Part shown: positions 19,317-31,849 of the stretch, piece by piece
Layout: the number at the start of each line of letters is the position of its first letter
Numbering within the stretch: the first letter of the stretch is position 1
Assembly (NCBI GenBank): GCA_907163375.1
Contig: CAJQUW010007090.1
Coordinates: 372,001-436,000 of the forward strand
Length of the DNA stretch: 64,000 nt
Source of the DNA: Prostheceraeus crozeri
Taxonomy: Eukaryota > Platyhelminthes > Polycladida > Euryleptidae
Direction: 5' to 3'
Notes under the pieces: model-generated
Databases searched by the model: none
The model's input: the letters and a program-made list of their open reading frames with translations, nothing else
Told to the model about the DNA's origin: nothing
Program-made: the position numbers and the translations under genes

Positions 19317-21558
19317 GTGTACGGTATGACTACTACATATTTTCCAATGAAATCACATAAATACATAGATAGCAATGCGTATCAATGCCTGATTTACAAT
19401 AAAAATGCATACTATGAACATAACCCGGTGACATATTGCACTTGCATATTTGCTAATTATGAAGATTGTAAAGATGTGGAGATGTCTTCAGACCAGAACT
19501 ATTTAAGTTTTGAGCACATGCATTTCTTGGCAGAAGAGACTGCGCTTTTTTCTCTATAAGGAATTTTCAGTATGGCTGGAAATGACTTAGCAATCTAAAG
19601 GACTGTACAACGGACTGCTCTGTGTCTATCTATCCTGGTTTTGTCGTGTGGCTGATTATCATAAAGATGTAGAGAACCAGTTCTATATATGTTAAGCTAT
19701 TTTGGACCATTCCGAGTCATGCTGACGAACCCTGGTAGGGCAAAGCTCAGTGTCTAGGGCTGCCACAATTTTTGTGCTTAAAACTGTTCGTCTACGGACT
19801 CTATCAGATTTTCTAATGTTTTGCAAACGTGCAAGTTTTATAGTATGATTTAATTGATACATAATAATGCTTATTTCAGGACTGATGGAAGAAACGGCAT
19901 ATGCCTACACTCCTACAGATATGTTCGAAAAAATACGTTTGATAAAGACCAAAAGAACCAAAGCTGCCAGGAGATAGAATATTTATAATATACTTTATAG
20001 TAGTAAATGTACATGATACACTTGCAGTACTTCTATGATTGCAGATTTGAAGTAGAATCTTATAAACAAATTGTTACCACTTTCATTCCTTGTTTGCGAC
20101 TTTTTATGTGTTCTGATTAATTATGAGGTTTTCCCAAACATTTGCCATTTGAGTACCGCATTAATTAATAGGGTAGATATAATTTCAGTCTAAATGGACT
20201 ATGACTATTTCAGTCACATGCTCTCAATTTTAATGGAGATTATCAAACTTATAATGCAAAACGGTCTAGAAATGAAAAAGAATGCAAGCGAGAATAACTG
20301 CAAACTTTTAGTCACTGAATCTCAAATATTCAGAATCACGCGATTTTCGATTAATGGTGCGCTGAGTCGCACGATTCGAAATCGCGCCCACCACTGCGAT
20401 GCAAAAAAATACATTTTAGAGAAAGTAAGTTAACTGCAAAGTCGAGATATAAGTATAATACTGCAAATAACAATAAGGGACTAATAACGACGACATTAAA
20501 GAAAATCCATGAAGTTAAATGTTGAAAACAAATCAATGGATTCATCATCCTTGTGGCAGAGCAATGACTCATAAGAGTGTTTTCTTTCTCCATCAAAACC
20601 GTGTAAAAACCGACACCGCAAACTGCTACTTTGTTAAACTTTGATAATTACTTTATTCAACATGCCAAAATATTGAATGCTGATAATGAGATTGTTAATG
20701 ATAAATTGAATATTACTGCTAATACGTTGTCATCATCGAAATTGCTTGTCTAGTAGATCCTGTCAGAAAAATATAATAGAAGATAATGAAAATACATGCT
20801 TATTAATTTTAATTTAACTGAGTATTCATTGCATTTTATCTGTATTTGTTATAATACAAAAAGGCGAATTTATGAATTACTGAGGTATAATTTAATCACA
20901 CAATGACATAAAAGTAAAAAGAAATTTCTGAAGAATTATTTTCTAAGAAAACAAAAAAATGCTAAAGCAATGAAATGACTTTATTTAGATACTTGCGAAG
21001 CTTCACATATTTTTGATGCTCTATTAACAAGCCTGTTCACAGATTCTTATCTCATCAGAATTTTTATTCTTTTCAATAACTTTCCTCCGCTTCTGTACAG
21101 TAACTAATCACAGTATAGACAAGGGTTAATAAGTTCATCATGCTTGAATTGCATTTCATCTAAATTAACTTCAAGAACGTGAAGGCATTTGAAACTGGTT
21201 GTCATTGAGTAAAATATTCCAACTTCACCTATCTATCATTTTCGTGCTAGATCTTCACTTCAATGTCATGTCCAAAACATATTGCTTTGATTCAAGCACA
21301 GCGTGAATGTAATTACTGTCGCTAGCAGATCGCCTGAACACATCTACATTTATGAAATGCCTTAAAGTTTCGAAAAGAAACTGTCTTTACCAGACGAAGG
21401 AGTTTGTTTCTGAGATTTTAAGCATTTGTCTCTTATCATTGATTCTATACCACTGAAGAATCAGAATATTAATTTATAAAGTTGGTGGACAGCACAAAAA
21501 GGAGTGAAGACATTGACTTAAGTGCTATAGTGATTTACAACATTCTATATTAGATGAG
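19317..21558. other. No gene seen
   Basis: AT-rich. Apart from the possible hAT-like right end near 20396, I see no exon or RNA gene. Confidence 0.4.
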
Positions 21559-21771
21559 AAATGATGATGATGGTTTAAAGTCACTACTCCCCGCATTAGC
21601 ACTTGGATACTGGGGGCTTGGACAGTGATGACATAGTGAGACTCTTATCAGGAGAGTTGTGATCTTTTTAGCAAGGAAACCCTTCCTGCCGACTTCCTTT
21701 CACACTTTCGGGGCTCGAACACTGAAGCGATAGATCACTAGGCCAAACACTTAGCCACTGTGCCACGGATC
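21559..21771 (-). mobile_element. tRNA-derived SINE
   Basis: Read on the minus strand from 21771. The head GATCCGTGGCACAGTGGCTA carries an A-box-like segment (TGGCACAGTGGCTAAGTG), and GTGTTCGAGCCCC about 45 bases on is a B-box-like segment. Together they give an RNA polymerase III promoter of tRNA type. A tRNA-unrelated body follows, and the element ends in a CATCATCATCATTT tail. Total length is about 213 bp, normal for a SINE. No clear target duplication was seen, so the copy is probably old. Confidence 0.7.
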
Positions 21772-22134
21772 ACAGAAAAGCATTAAGATTCAAAATATTT
21801 GTCTATAAAGCTTGCACCTGGTTTTAATTCACTGTCATTTTATAGGAAATTGCTGAAAATCAATTTGATTCATCACATGTAATGATAAGACCTTTAAGTT
21901 TTGTTTACAGCAACAGGTTTCAAACAAACTGCTAAATGCTGAGTCAAATACCTGACATTGCATAACTCCGGTCATATGAGTTTCTCGTAGACAATGCACA
22001 CTTATCGTTCATCATTCTAAGCATATCCTCGATTTATGTTTTTCCTTATCAAAAATTACTCGTGTAGTAGGAGTGCTGTACAGAAAATTTTAAAAATTGA
22101 ACAGAAAATAAGGGAAAATTCAAATTAGTTATTT

Positions 22135-23130
22135 GTGTGCGAATTTATGTTGATTCAAGTTACGGGAAGCGTTGCAATTCCTGCCGTAAAGCCGACTCAT
22201 GATGACCATACCAACATTGTGATACTCATTTCGAAGCTGGATTCTGTTGTAATGGTTGAGCGTCAATTAACGAGAGAGGAGACAAAATGTGAGCGCACAT
22301 TCCTACACAAACTATAAACTAATGATGTCAATTCGCGCGAAGTTCAAAGAAACAGATTCAGTTGACTTTGTTCTGGGGAACCTAGCGTAGGATAAAATCG
22401 AACAAATTCGTGAAGTCTTAGAAGAGTTAATTCAACATCAATCGCTCATAGACTGAGATTCTATGGAGTGCTACTACATAAAACAATAAAGAAAAACCTT
22501 GCGCTGTATGAAAATTTCTATTCTTAACAACCATAAGCCTGCGAATATGATAAAATGACCTGGATTGTTATGTGGAATGATTTTTATAAGCTTATTCATT
22601 CTGACGACGGATTTTTATCACAACTATGCCGCCTGACTCAGCAACTTTCACTCTGTAGGAATGTCAACCGGCACAATTGGAGGAGCAGAGGGCCTAACCG
22701 TGTCACTGAGGTACAGTGTGGTGCGCATTGTTTCATTATGCGATCAATTGCCCTAATTTCTTTTATGTTGTTATCAAAAAGCAACGCTCGAACCGCGATG
22801 CTCGAACCCAACCCCATATCAAAAAGCGATGCTCGAACCCATTTTTATTTTCAAATTGAGAGATGAAGACAGCTCAAATCCACGTCGTTCAAACATGAAT
22901 ATGACCCCTTTCACTGAATTTTCAAAGTACGAGGATTTCTAACCGACAAGTTTCCCAGAAAATGGATTGGGAGCGATGGCGATTCTCCAGATAGCCAGAA
23001 CCCCCAATTGAACACCTCTGGATTTTATGTTTGTTGGTATGTCGCATCCACTGAGGAAGACCCATGGGAAGACCTCACTGACTTAGCCATGGAGGTCGGA
23101 TTATTAGCTATCTTCGCTAACTATTAGCTT
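22135..23130 (+). pseudogene. Decayed IS630/Tc1-mariner-type transposase
   Basis: Three stretches recall one family of DDE transposases common in arthropods. From 22138, MLIQVTGSVAIPA with a downstream KCERTFLHKL resembles the N-terminal ETGSV...VLR-KL region. Near 22656-22700, LCRNVNRHNWRSRGPNRV resembles the VN-QN-R-WG-ENP segment before the second catalytic Asp. Near 22947-23090, KFPRKWIGSDGDSPDSQNPQ followed by GFYVCWYV and EDPWEDLTDL resembles FP-RWIG...RSPDL-P-DFFLWGY...P-E-L-DL. Frames are broken, the last catalytic residue is replaced, and no inverted repeats were found. It is an old relic. Family assignment rests on remembered motif patterns. Confidence 0.5.
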
Positions 23131-25313
23131 TGATATCTGTCCTCTGACTAGGCAAACTTGTTCAATTCATCGAAAAAATAAGCCTCGGCTATATCATCCG
23201 AAACCAATGTAATGTATAGTATTTAAATACTTGATTTCACACGTTTAAGCCCCATCTCTAAACTTCAACCCTCATGAGTAGAAAGTCACTTTCAACATTG
23301 TTGGCAACGTGATGAGTATTATTCTTTTCATAACAAAATATCATGAATATTTCTTTCGTTTTTTCATGCGTAAATAACAGGCATTAGCGAATGGCTTTAC
23401 TAAGGGACATCTTACATTTGAAAATAATCGTCCATTGAACTAACTTCTAACGTCAGGTGTTCATCAAAATGCTGCTGAGAGACGTTCTGAGCTAGTCACA
23501 GATATTTGACATTTTGTTGTTGCTATAAACAAATCTCAAAGGCCTCATTACGGCGTGTAATGAATCAAATTTGAATTTAAACATTTTGTTTCAAAATGAC
23601 GGAGGGCCAAAACCAGGCACAAGCTTTATGGGCATGGGCATCCTGTATATCAAACGTATACCCAATAATATTTAATTGACAGGGCATCCCTTAAGTAACA
23701 TGAACAACGATTAAATTGATGGTAATCATTACCAGTAATGCAATTAATAAAAATCACTGGAGGGTAAAATTGTTCAATATGTATTTAAGACTAGAAGACA
23801 ATACAATCAATCTGCTGAAACCAACGAGTATATCACGTAAATCTGATTCACGTTCGCTGTTTCTCAACCTGTTCACGTATTAACTTTGATTCAGTTTCCT
23901 CGAGTTGGAACAGGCTCATATCAGGTGCCATCTGATATCTCACCATCCGATGGCTTTCATCTACTCATGTTTCGTCTTCAAAGTGATACATCGAAATGTT
24001 GGAACACTTGTCCTCGCAAATTTTCCTCTCAATCAGCCTACAGGAAACAGACTTTTCAACCCCTTTTTTCATCGGCACTGATAGAAATAATGATTGTTGT
24101 GATCGTCTGCAAAGATCTACATGAACGACAGTGCTCTTTGATTTTAATCAAAGTTTGTGATGCTTGCGAATCCTCCTGCATGGTTCATATTATTTAACAT
24201 TCATAAATACATGTAAACAATAATCTAATATCAATGTTTGTGTAAAATTCAGTGTCTCTTGGACTAAAAAATCCACATCAAAGTGCGACTAGATTCGCAT
24301 CTACATTTATATATTTTTTGTTAAAATTACTTTGAATTACGAGTGTGGCATTGGCAGAAGCTACAGCAACTTGACTACAATGGGCATACTTTTCGTTTAA
24401 TTTTAGAAAAAAAACTGCGGAACATGTCAAACTAGATTCTAGCTCGCCACTTCAAAATGTTGGGAAGCACCGCTCTGAACAAATACTTCGCAATATATTA
24501 CTTATTTTCAAGTTTCCTCATAAATCCGATCGCGTATCGTGTATTGATTAGTCACATACATGCATAATAGTCACTTGAATTTCTCAGTTGAATAAAACGA
24601 TAGCGTTGTATGCTATTTTAAAAATCTGTTTACTTAAATCTGTTATCACAGCAAATATCTATTTTGGTTCAGCCGTTTAACCGCCCCCACCTGTAATCTC
24701 GAGACAGCAGATGTTCAAATACTTTTTTATTAATGTGCCCTCTGAACCTTCTTTCTCCGCATTTCTAGTTATGTCCTTTGCCATTTATCCACAGGACCAT
24801 GAAGGTAATGTATCTGATTGCGTTACGAGGCGTGAGAAATTACAGAAAACCAGCTTCAAAATTATTAAATGAAGACGGTGACTGGTGAAATTGTATCTCA
24901 AATGATTTTATTTTATTAATCTGTTTCTTTACCCATCTTTTAATCATGTCATACTATGTTATGTACATATACACATGCACATGCAATAGATATTTTACTC
25001 GTATGATTTCAGATTGATTGAAAAAAATGATGAATGCACTAATGTTTATTTCTATATCACATATGAATGCGCTTCATTACCCATTGCTATTTCAGATCAT
25101 GTCGTGAATGCTTCGATTTCTGTTGCAGATTGTCTTGATTGCTTCTGAATAAATTTCACTCTGCAAACTTGATGTAATGTATCAAATTTATAATATATAC
25201 TGACTTCCAATAGGTAATTGATAACTATCAAATTCTGTCAAAGGAGTTAAATGGGTATAAAAGTTTTTAAAAAAATGAAGAGCTGCGATTTATTAGGTGA
25301 GAATGGATGACTT
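23131..25313. other. Non-coding, between genes A and B
   Basis: No exon was recognised. This is 3' of gene B (which ends at 25314, minus strand) and probably includes its 3' UTR and the intergenic region toward gene A. Confidence 0.4.
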
Positions 25314-25601
25314 TTACTCGCTAAACCATGATTCTAAAGCCCTTTTTTTCTTGCAGTCACATTTTTCTAAACGTGTCATGAGTGCGTCTTGAATTTCGTT
25401 AGCATTTACCTCCTCATCATCACTCTCTTCAGCATCTTGCCTCTTCTGCTGCTCGATAAGTTGAGACTCGAAGTTCTCGGCCATTTCTTTAGCACGCTCG
25501 AGTTTCTCCACCAAATCTGCGTTCGAAATCTCTAGTGCGGATACGCGTGCCCGCATTACAGACTCACGCTCTGATGGTTCTGTCAAAGTTGACATAGAAT
25601 T
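25314..25601 (-). CDS. Gene B, exon 8 (terminal; coiled coil)
   Basis: A 288-nt exon opening in phase 0 after the acceptor ATCGTATTTCAG and ending in a stop after LESWFSE. It encodes 95 residues. A heptad-like helix runs through SVMRARVSALEISNADLVEK and LERAKEMAENFESQLIEQQK. An acidic patch (DAEESDDEEVNANE), a short helix (IQDALMTRLEKCDCKKKRAL) and the C-terminus follow. A coiled-coil role, such as a structural or scaffold protein, is inferred from composition. No named family was recognised. Confidence 0.65.
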   Translation of the reverse strand, partial: NSMSTLTEPSERESVMRARVSALEISNADLVEKLERAKEMAENFESQLIEQQKRQDAEESDDEEVNANEIQDALMTRLEKCDCKKKRALESWFSE

Positions 25602-25660
25602 CTGAAATACGATTGCATCATGTAGATAAGTCATTCAATAGGCACATATAATACGCTTAC

Positions 25661-25894
25661 TTGCTGCTCTGCGGTAGCAATCATTGTTTCCATTTGATCC
25701 ACCGCCTTCTCGGCGAAGCCTTGGGCAACTTCCCTATGATTTTCACTTGAATCAATTGCGCGAAGGAGAATTTCTCTTTCTTTCATCCATCTGGCTTTGT
25801 GCTCTTGGAACTGACCTTTAAGAGTCTGGATTTTCCGGTCGGTAACTTTTTTTAATGCATCCATCCGGTCACCAGATTGCCGGACAGAAGCCGT
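25661..25894 (-). CDS. Gene B, exon 7 (coiled coil)
   Basis: A 234-nt exon, phase 0 at both ends, acceptor CTCTCACAG and donor CAA-GTAAGC. It encodes 78 residues beginning TASVRQSGDRMDALKKVTDR and ending IATAEQQ. It is strongly helical and charged (IQTLKGQFQEHKARWMKERE, then LLRAIDSSENHREVAQGFAE) and continues the coiled-coil region of the next exon. Confidence 0.65.
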
Positions 25895-26320
25895 CTGTGA
25901 GAGAAGACATTTTCATTGCAGCTGGCCGCCGATTCATCATTCCAATTCATTAATTGTGCTTTAAATCTATATTACTTGTTAATCAAATAAGTAATACATT
26001 TTAAAATGCTAAATTGAGTTATGTAGCTAATCTCTCAAAAAATTGAAAATGATTAAATTTGAAATCTGAACCTCAAATTGCCAGTAAAATTTCTGAAGAT
26101 TCATCGCATTCCGTGAATCAACTATAAACAAGTACTATATGCATTATAGCAATATCATACATGAAAAGTTTCATCCTTGTTCTGAAAAAATGCCCATTGA
26201 AAAACTGGCGAAATAGACTCGGGGACTAGATTAGAACAAATGCTGTGACTGTGATAGATTAGAACAAATGCTTCATTGCAAATGACTATCAAATTAGCGA
26301 ATGAGAAATGTAGGACTTAC

Positions 26321-26374
26321 CAGGTTTCGGTATTGTCTGAAGCGACCAATAACGTGATGCCTCGGAACTGAGTC
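26321..26374 (-). CDS. Gene B, exon 6
   Basis: A 54-nt exon, phase 0 at both ends, acceptor ATTTTCAG and consensus donor CTG-GTAAGT. It encodes DSVPRHHVIGRFRQYRNL, a basic 18-residue segment. Confidence 0.55.
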
Positions 26375-26561
26375 CTGAAAATGGTAAAGTTTTGTTTAAA
26401 AAAATGGTTAAGAAAACTAAAGATTAGTATTGTTCTCTTCTATTATCAGAATTCAGTCCATTAATTGTTTTCATGTTCTTTACAGTTCTATAGAGCCATT
26501 AGCAGTGCATTCCTTATTCGCATAGTTAATGTGAGCAGCAAATGACGATTGTTGAAGCTAT

Positions 26562-27410
26562 TGCAGCCACAGAATTAGATTGTTTAATCGTATCTCTTTG
26601 CTAGAAGTGCAAACTCATTCAAACAGATGGCACATGCAAGAACTTAATAAGTGGCCAAAAAGAAATTTTTAATACCTTGCAGAGATAGGAAAAACAGTCG
26701 TGCGTCGCTTGCGGATTGCTCTGAATTCCTTCAAAATGCTCCGATCGCCACGACTCCTTCAGATTCGAAGAATTCAGATCATTGCGCAAAAGTCTTCTCG
26801 ATAATGTTGGGCACTCCGATCATTTTAAAAAAAGTTAGCAGGCGCATGAAAAAACGTTCACAAACTTCTCTGTAGAACTTGACATCGTCTGTGTCTCTTT
26901 GCTGTGTGATTCGTTTGATAACAGTCACTGAAACTTTGCACAATTTGGCGTGTTTAATGTTGAACTGGCTGCTCATTGTTCGATTGCTATGGTATTTAGT
27001 CAGCAGATTGTGCCATTTCATTTACGTTACATGTTCTGATGTTTCCCTTCTAGTCAAACAGAAGGAGAAACGACCTGTCTAATTCTGTGATTGCAGCCTT
27101 ACGAATTATGCCCACTTTACACTGGCAGTCGCTGCAGTTGCAGCCACAAAATTAGACAGGTCGTCTCTTCTTCCGTTAGACTAGAAGGGAAGCATTGCAA
27201 TATGTAGCGTAAACACGCCAAATTGTGTGAAGTTTCAGTGACTGTTATCAACCGGATCACACAGCAAAGAGATTTTTCCTATCTCTGCAAGGTATTAAAA
27301 ATTTCTTTTTGCCCACTTATTAAGTTCCTGCGTGTGTCATTGTTTTGAATCAGTATGCACTTCTAACAAAGTGATGCGATTAAATAATCTAAATCTGTGG
27401 TTGCAGCAGA
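26562..27410. mobile_element. Foldback DNA element with remnant coding insert
   Basis: The left arm (about 26562-26695, continuing at about 26896-27010) and right arm (about 27190-27410) are inverted copies. The outer ends resemble GCAGCCACAGAATTAGAT. Inner landmarks such as AACTTAATAAGTGG, AATACCTTGCAGAGATAGGA and GATAACAGTCACTGAAACTT occur in mirror order. The centre holds a further pair around TTAGACAGGTCG. The left arm carries about 200 extra bases (26696-26895). On the minus strand these read FYREVCERFFMRLLTFFKMI, perhaps a fragment of a parent transposase. The superfamily is not recognised. Confidence 0.65.
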
Positions 27411-29815
27411 CGAGTGACACGCCCGTCACGTGATTGAAACGCAGCATGACATAGCTATGAAAAATAACTGCATGTGCAGCACCTAATTTACATTGCAAAC
27501 AGTAAGACAGCAAGTCAGTTGCTGCACTGTCTAACCAAAGTGGGTAATGGAAAATAACGAGGTCATCTTCGTCATCTGCACAGCACATGAACTGCCAGTG
27601 CAAAGCAGGACTTAATCATCAAATTAATCTCATTAAACTCATTAATCTGTCTAAAAGCATGCATCTATGCAAAGACATGCATAGAGTTCTACAGGTAGAA
27701 CGACAGAATGAATAATGATACTTAATTTTCTTTCAATTGAAATAATGTGCAAAATGAATTCCAATAATGCACACACTTTGCTTTTGCTTGGTGCGCACAA
27801 CTCACGAGAATGCTATTTCATATATATTTGAAGGACAACTATACTCCTTTTTATAATGAAAAAGTTCACAACCAGGCATTCAAAATTGTCATGACATTGC
27901 CACATAGCTAATAATGAGAATATTGAAATCATCAAGTCACATTATTTGTAATTAGGGAAGAACAATTACACTTGAAATTTTTAGTCAAATAACTTGTCGT
28001 ATCCATAAGAAGCAATCAAAATTGCGCAGCATGAATAATGAAAATACGTAGTGAAATGCTCATAAACAGTTCTACCAGAGTTAAGCGCATTTGAAAGTTC
28101 AAACAATAAGGAACAATTCAGCAATGCAACACAAAATGCATCGTACTTTTATGTCAAATTTTGATTCAAAGTTAAGACCATCACGATTTCATCTCCTATT
28201 GGACCGGGTTTATGAGAGTAGGATGGCATTTAGTGCGCTGATGTAAGAATGTAATGGTATAACGTGAATCTATCTATATATCTATCTTTATCTAACTTGA
28301 ATACATATAATGGCATAGCTTGGATTCATTACATATGCTTCACAAATTTGTGCCACAAAAATTGAGATACCGAACTGAAGAGATCGAGAACAAAATCACC
28401 CGAGTAGAGGTCGGTCACAAATTCCTCAACAGTGTGAAAAATGATAAAATACAATGGATTTTATTAGAAAAGTCGCTTCATAGTGATAAGTAACTATTTA
28501 TTCAGCAAAACTGCTGACTACAAAACTATAAACCATGGTAGAAAAACATGTGTAATGAAGGAAATTCCATTCATTTCTCGATTTTTGTTAAACAGACGAA
28601 GTGAAGTATTTGAGACGAACAGATTTCGTGCGCATTCAGATGGTTAAAAATCTACATTATCATTTTATGACTATTTTGATGCCTTGCTATCCACGGAAGG
28701 ATTGACAAAATGATGGAAACCCTTTCCACTTTCCGATGTCTAGGAAGCACCGAGCAAACTGTCTCCGACATTAAAGTAGCTGACATCTCCCTCGCAGAAG
28801 ACATCTGCGCCCTACGAGCACGGCAATTGTGGACATTCCACCGTCCAGATATACATATATTATCACTAGTGCGCTAGAAAAGCCAGAGTGCTGTATAACT
28901 TGTATAGGACTAGTAATGCTAGTGATCGATACAATGGACTTATAGTACAATGCTCGCTTTTGCATCCCACGGTCCTGAGTTGTATTTCTGATCGGAGAAA
29001 ATAGATGATTTGTGCGGGTATTGGTCAAAAATGAAATACCAGCAAAATAAATGAACACCATTTTTTCCTGGGCATGTTTATTGTACTAGCAGGGCAGGAA
29101 CCGGCCGCTGTCCACGCCGGTTCCAACCTATTTGTTACAATATGTGTCTAAAAAAACAAGTTGAATTTGGCAAATATCGGGAAACGAGGAATCATCCGTC
29201 AAACAGGCGTTGCTATCGTGATTATTCGAAATTTTGATTTCTAGTTCATCAACGACACAGCATAAAATCTCAGGCGACTCATTCTTGCGTTGCGACCCTG
29301 CAACGGGGAAACGCTAGTGCAATCGATAATAGAGAAGTGGCCCTCGTCTTCTATCAGAATCCAGTCCATCGTACCAGGCCACCTTTAGCCCCCAGGCTGT
29401 GATCTGATCTTTCTCATAGCGCCCTTTTGAATCGACTGCGATCAAGATATGGCAGACTTCAGTGCCATATCAGCATCAAATGGCCGCTATGTACGTGCAT
29501 GTGGATATCAACCAAAGTAAGTATGCAAGTGTACTTTGACCTCAACAGACAAGCGATCATGGTATCCACTGTAAGAAGATTGGTATGGAGGCCGGAGCGT
29601 GAGGATATTACATGCCGAGAAAGATGATTGTAGAAAGTGGTTACATTTCACCTTCTTGAAACTTACGAACACTCATTCTACAAGTATTCATTCTTCTATA
29701 CTTTTCAATTTTCTATTAAAATTTCTCATACGAATACGGTCCCTCGATATCGCATACGCATGCAAGCAATAGCATATCAATCATATGAATAATGTGACTC
29801 CTTTGCAGGGGTGAG
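27411..29815. other. Gene B intron, no exon seen
   Basis: AT-rich. An imperfect ATCT-type tetranucleotide run occurs at about 28260-28290. Otherwise nothing was recognised. Confidence 0.4.
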
Positions 29816-31214
29816 CCGCCACATTTGGATCTGTGACACATTTTGTCACACTTTAATATTCAAGATTTGTCACATTTTGTCACACATCGATGGGCGCTAA
29901 TGTCATATTTTGTCACATGCACATTGACATAAATGTCACATTTCGTCACATGCTAATGGAAACATATGTAAAAATTATGACACATGATGATGTGCAGGAA
30001 ATTGGCCGCTTTCGAAATTGAATTTTTTGCTGCCCTATCAATGAATGCATATCAAGCGCGTTATAGTGGGACAAGATCGAGAAATCTTTAATTTATTATT
30101 ACTACTTCTTTTCATTTAAGGAGTTTCATAGAAATTGCCATTGAAGATATCATCTAACAGTTGCCCCCAGATTTGTGGCGACAGCAAAACAAACCAAGGG
30201 TAAGACCATGACACCTTTATTTTTGTTTTAAGTGAAAAATTACACTAAAACGTTGTAGTCTTATTACAATTATGATTATTTTTAATGTTTTTAAATCCAT
30301 TTTGATAGTAAACAATAAGCACGCATTCGGAAAAAATTCAACAAAATGAATTCACAGACAATATCATTTCGCACAAAAAAGAGCACTTTTACTCGTAATT
30401 CTGTTTTCAGTGAAGAAATATCACTGAGTTCTGTTACAATTGCTATTATTCCTTGGATTGTGTGCATTATCGGAACTACAACTTCGCAAGGACCCCTGCG
30501 ATATGGAAATGACAATCGAAAAACTTATGACCAAATGGAATGAATGTTGCAATTGGGCCATCAAGCTCAAAGTCAACTTTAAACAAGCGAACTAGTAGCA
30601 TCACGATTTACCTGGTGGAAGTGCAAGTCGCCAATGGGAGTACGGAGAAACACACTGTAAACTGTAGGGCACTGACTTAGGCACGAAGCCGAAATTTCGT
30701 GCCAGTTAGCGCCTAGTTAGTGCCTTTCTAGTGCCTCGAGGCACAAGCAGGCGCCACTAGGCACTAATAGGCATCAAACCAAATATTTGCTTATCCAATG
30801 AAATCGAAAGAAAAATCAATGTGCACGAACTCAGTACTATGAACTTCGTGCCTACTCGTGCCTTGTGTTGGTTAGAATTGATGCCTAAATTTCGTGCCTA
30901 ATTCAAGCAAAATTTCGTGCCCTGGAGTTTACAGGGCATATCTATCTTGCATATTCCGAGTACAAATCAAACTCATAGAAAGAAGTTGTCATTATTTCAC
31001 TCATACGAAGTTGATGCTCCTCTGTGACTTAACACCTCATTATACTATGTCATACTACCGTAAAAACATTGCTTCTGTCAAATTATTTTTCTGGTTATGT
31101 GAATTTGTCACATTTTGTAACAAGAAAAATGAAAAATACACAGTATGGCACATTTTACTTTGAGATGAAAAAATGTCACATACTGTCACATTTTGTCACA
31201 TCGGCCCACCCCTA
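29816..31214. mobile_element. Non-autonomous hAT element with subterminal TGTCACA repeats
   Basis: The left end begins CAGGGGTGAGCC and the right end, inverted, begins TAGGGGTGGGCC. Both match the CAGGGGTGGGC type end of many hAT transposons. Inside each end are many copies of TGTGACAAAATGTGACA-like words: at least six within 29830-29990, and several at 31105-31200. Subterminal repeats of this kind are where hAT transposases usually bind. The flanks CTCCTTTG and CCTTTGAG share CCTTTG but do not form a clean 8-bp duplication. No transposase frame is present. A second miniature element sits inside it at 30654-30934. Confidence 0.7.
30654..30934. repeat. Miniature element nested in the hAT, rich in GGCAC/GTGCC words
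   Basis: Ends are inverted: CTGTAAACTGTAGGGCAC on the left and, read inverted, CTGTAAACTCCAGGGCAC on the right. The interior repeats GTGCC/GGCAC words more than ten times, often as AAATTTCGTGCC or TAGGCAC. The palindromic make-up suggests a MITE-like or satellite-like unit. Confidence 0.6.
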
Positions 31215-31702
31215 CCTTTGAGACGGCACTTCTCAACAATCTCATGCGCAAAATGATCCGATAGTATGATATGTGGATATGTGGAGTTAAATGAATAAAC
31301 TTAGATCAAATTGCCATGCAAAAGATGCAAAAGATTTGCGCCTAGAACCCTTATTCAAGTCCGTTATCATAACCTGTTACTCTAATCAAATGAGAATGAT
31401 GCAGTATTCATGAATTTTCTAATTACATTTCATAAACTTCAGATAGCTGACTACTTTACACCCTCATACTTTGTTCTCATCAAATCTCAGCATTCTACCA
31501 AATTGGCTACAATGCAATGACATGAAGATAAAGACAAAGACTTGAAGGTTCTGGTGTTGTAGCTCTCCATAATGTTTTGTGATTCAATGCAACCCAGTGA
31601 CCAGGTTTAGCTTTTAACATCTTAAAATACATGATTTATCTATTGCTCGTATTAATAGTACGCAACATTTTAAAAATGACCACAAACGTCAACAAAACTT
31701 AC
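31215..31702. other. Gene B intron, nothing recognised
   Basis: AT-rich DNA between the hAT element and exon 5. Confidence 0.45.
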
Positions 31703-31849
31703 CCAAGCTTCCTCGTTTTCTAGATCAAAAGCATCATCAAATTCCAGAACGTCGGATTCTTGAGCTATGCTTTGTTTTGGACTCTTCAAAAGCTCTTTCG
31801 TATTGCGCGAAGGTTCTTTTAAAGTAGAGGCTCTGGATTTGTGAACATC
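31703..31849 (-). CDS. Gene B, exon 5
   Basis: A 147-nt exon, phase 0 at both ends, acceptor TTTTGTAG and donor TGG-GTAAGT. It encodes 49 residues beginning DVHKSRASTLKEPSRNTKEL. The N-terminal half is basic and the C-terminal half acidic (SDVLEFDDAFDLENEEAW), a pattern typical of disordered scaffold regions. Confidence 0.62.

Larger units (their letters stand above)
16070..20396. mobile_element. Possible hAT-like element remnant enclosing a mariner
   Basis: CAGTGGCGGGAGC begins at 16070 and its inverted relative (GCGCCCACCACTG) ends at 20396. CAGTGGCGGG-type ends are common in hAT elements. About 70 bases inside each end are loosely similar in inverted order, including TTAATCG and GATTCT.GAAT. 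The 8-bp flanks (CTTTGATG and CGATGCAA) do not match, and no hAT transposase is visible between the ends. The two ends may instead belong to separate miniature elements. Confidence 0.3.

Noticed and set aside
30291-30543. Overlapping frames on both strands inside the hAT element as a transposase
   Set aside because: No hAT dimerisation or catalytic motif; too short.
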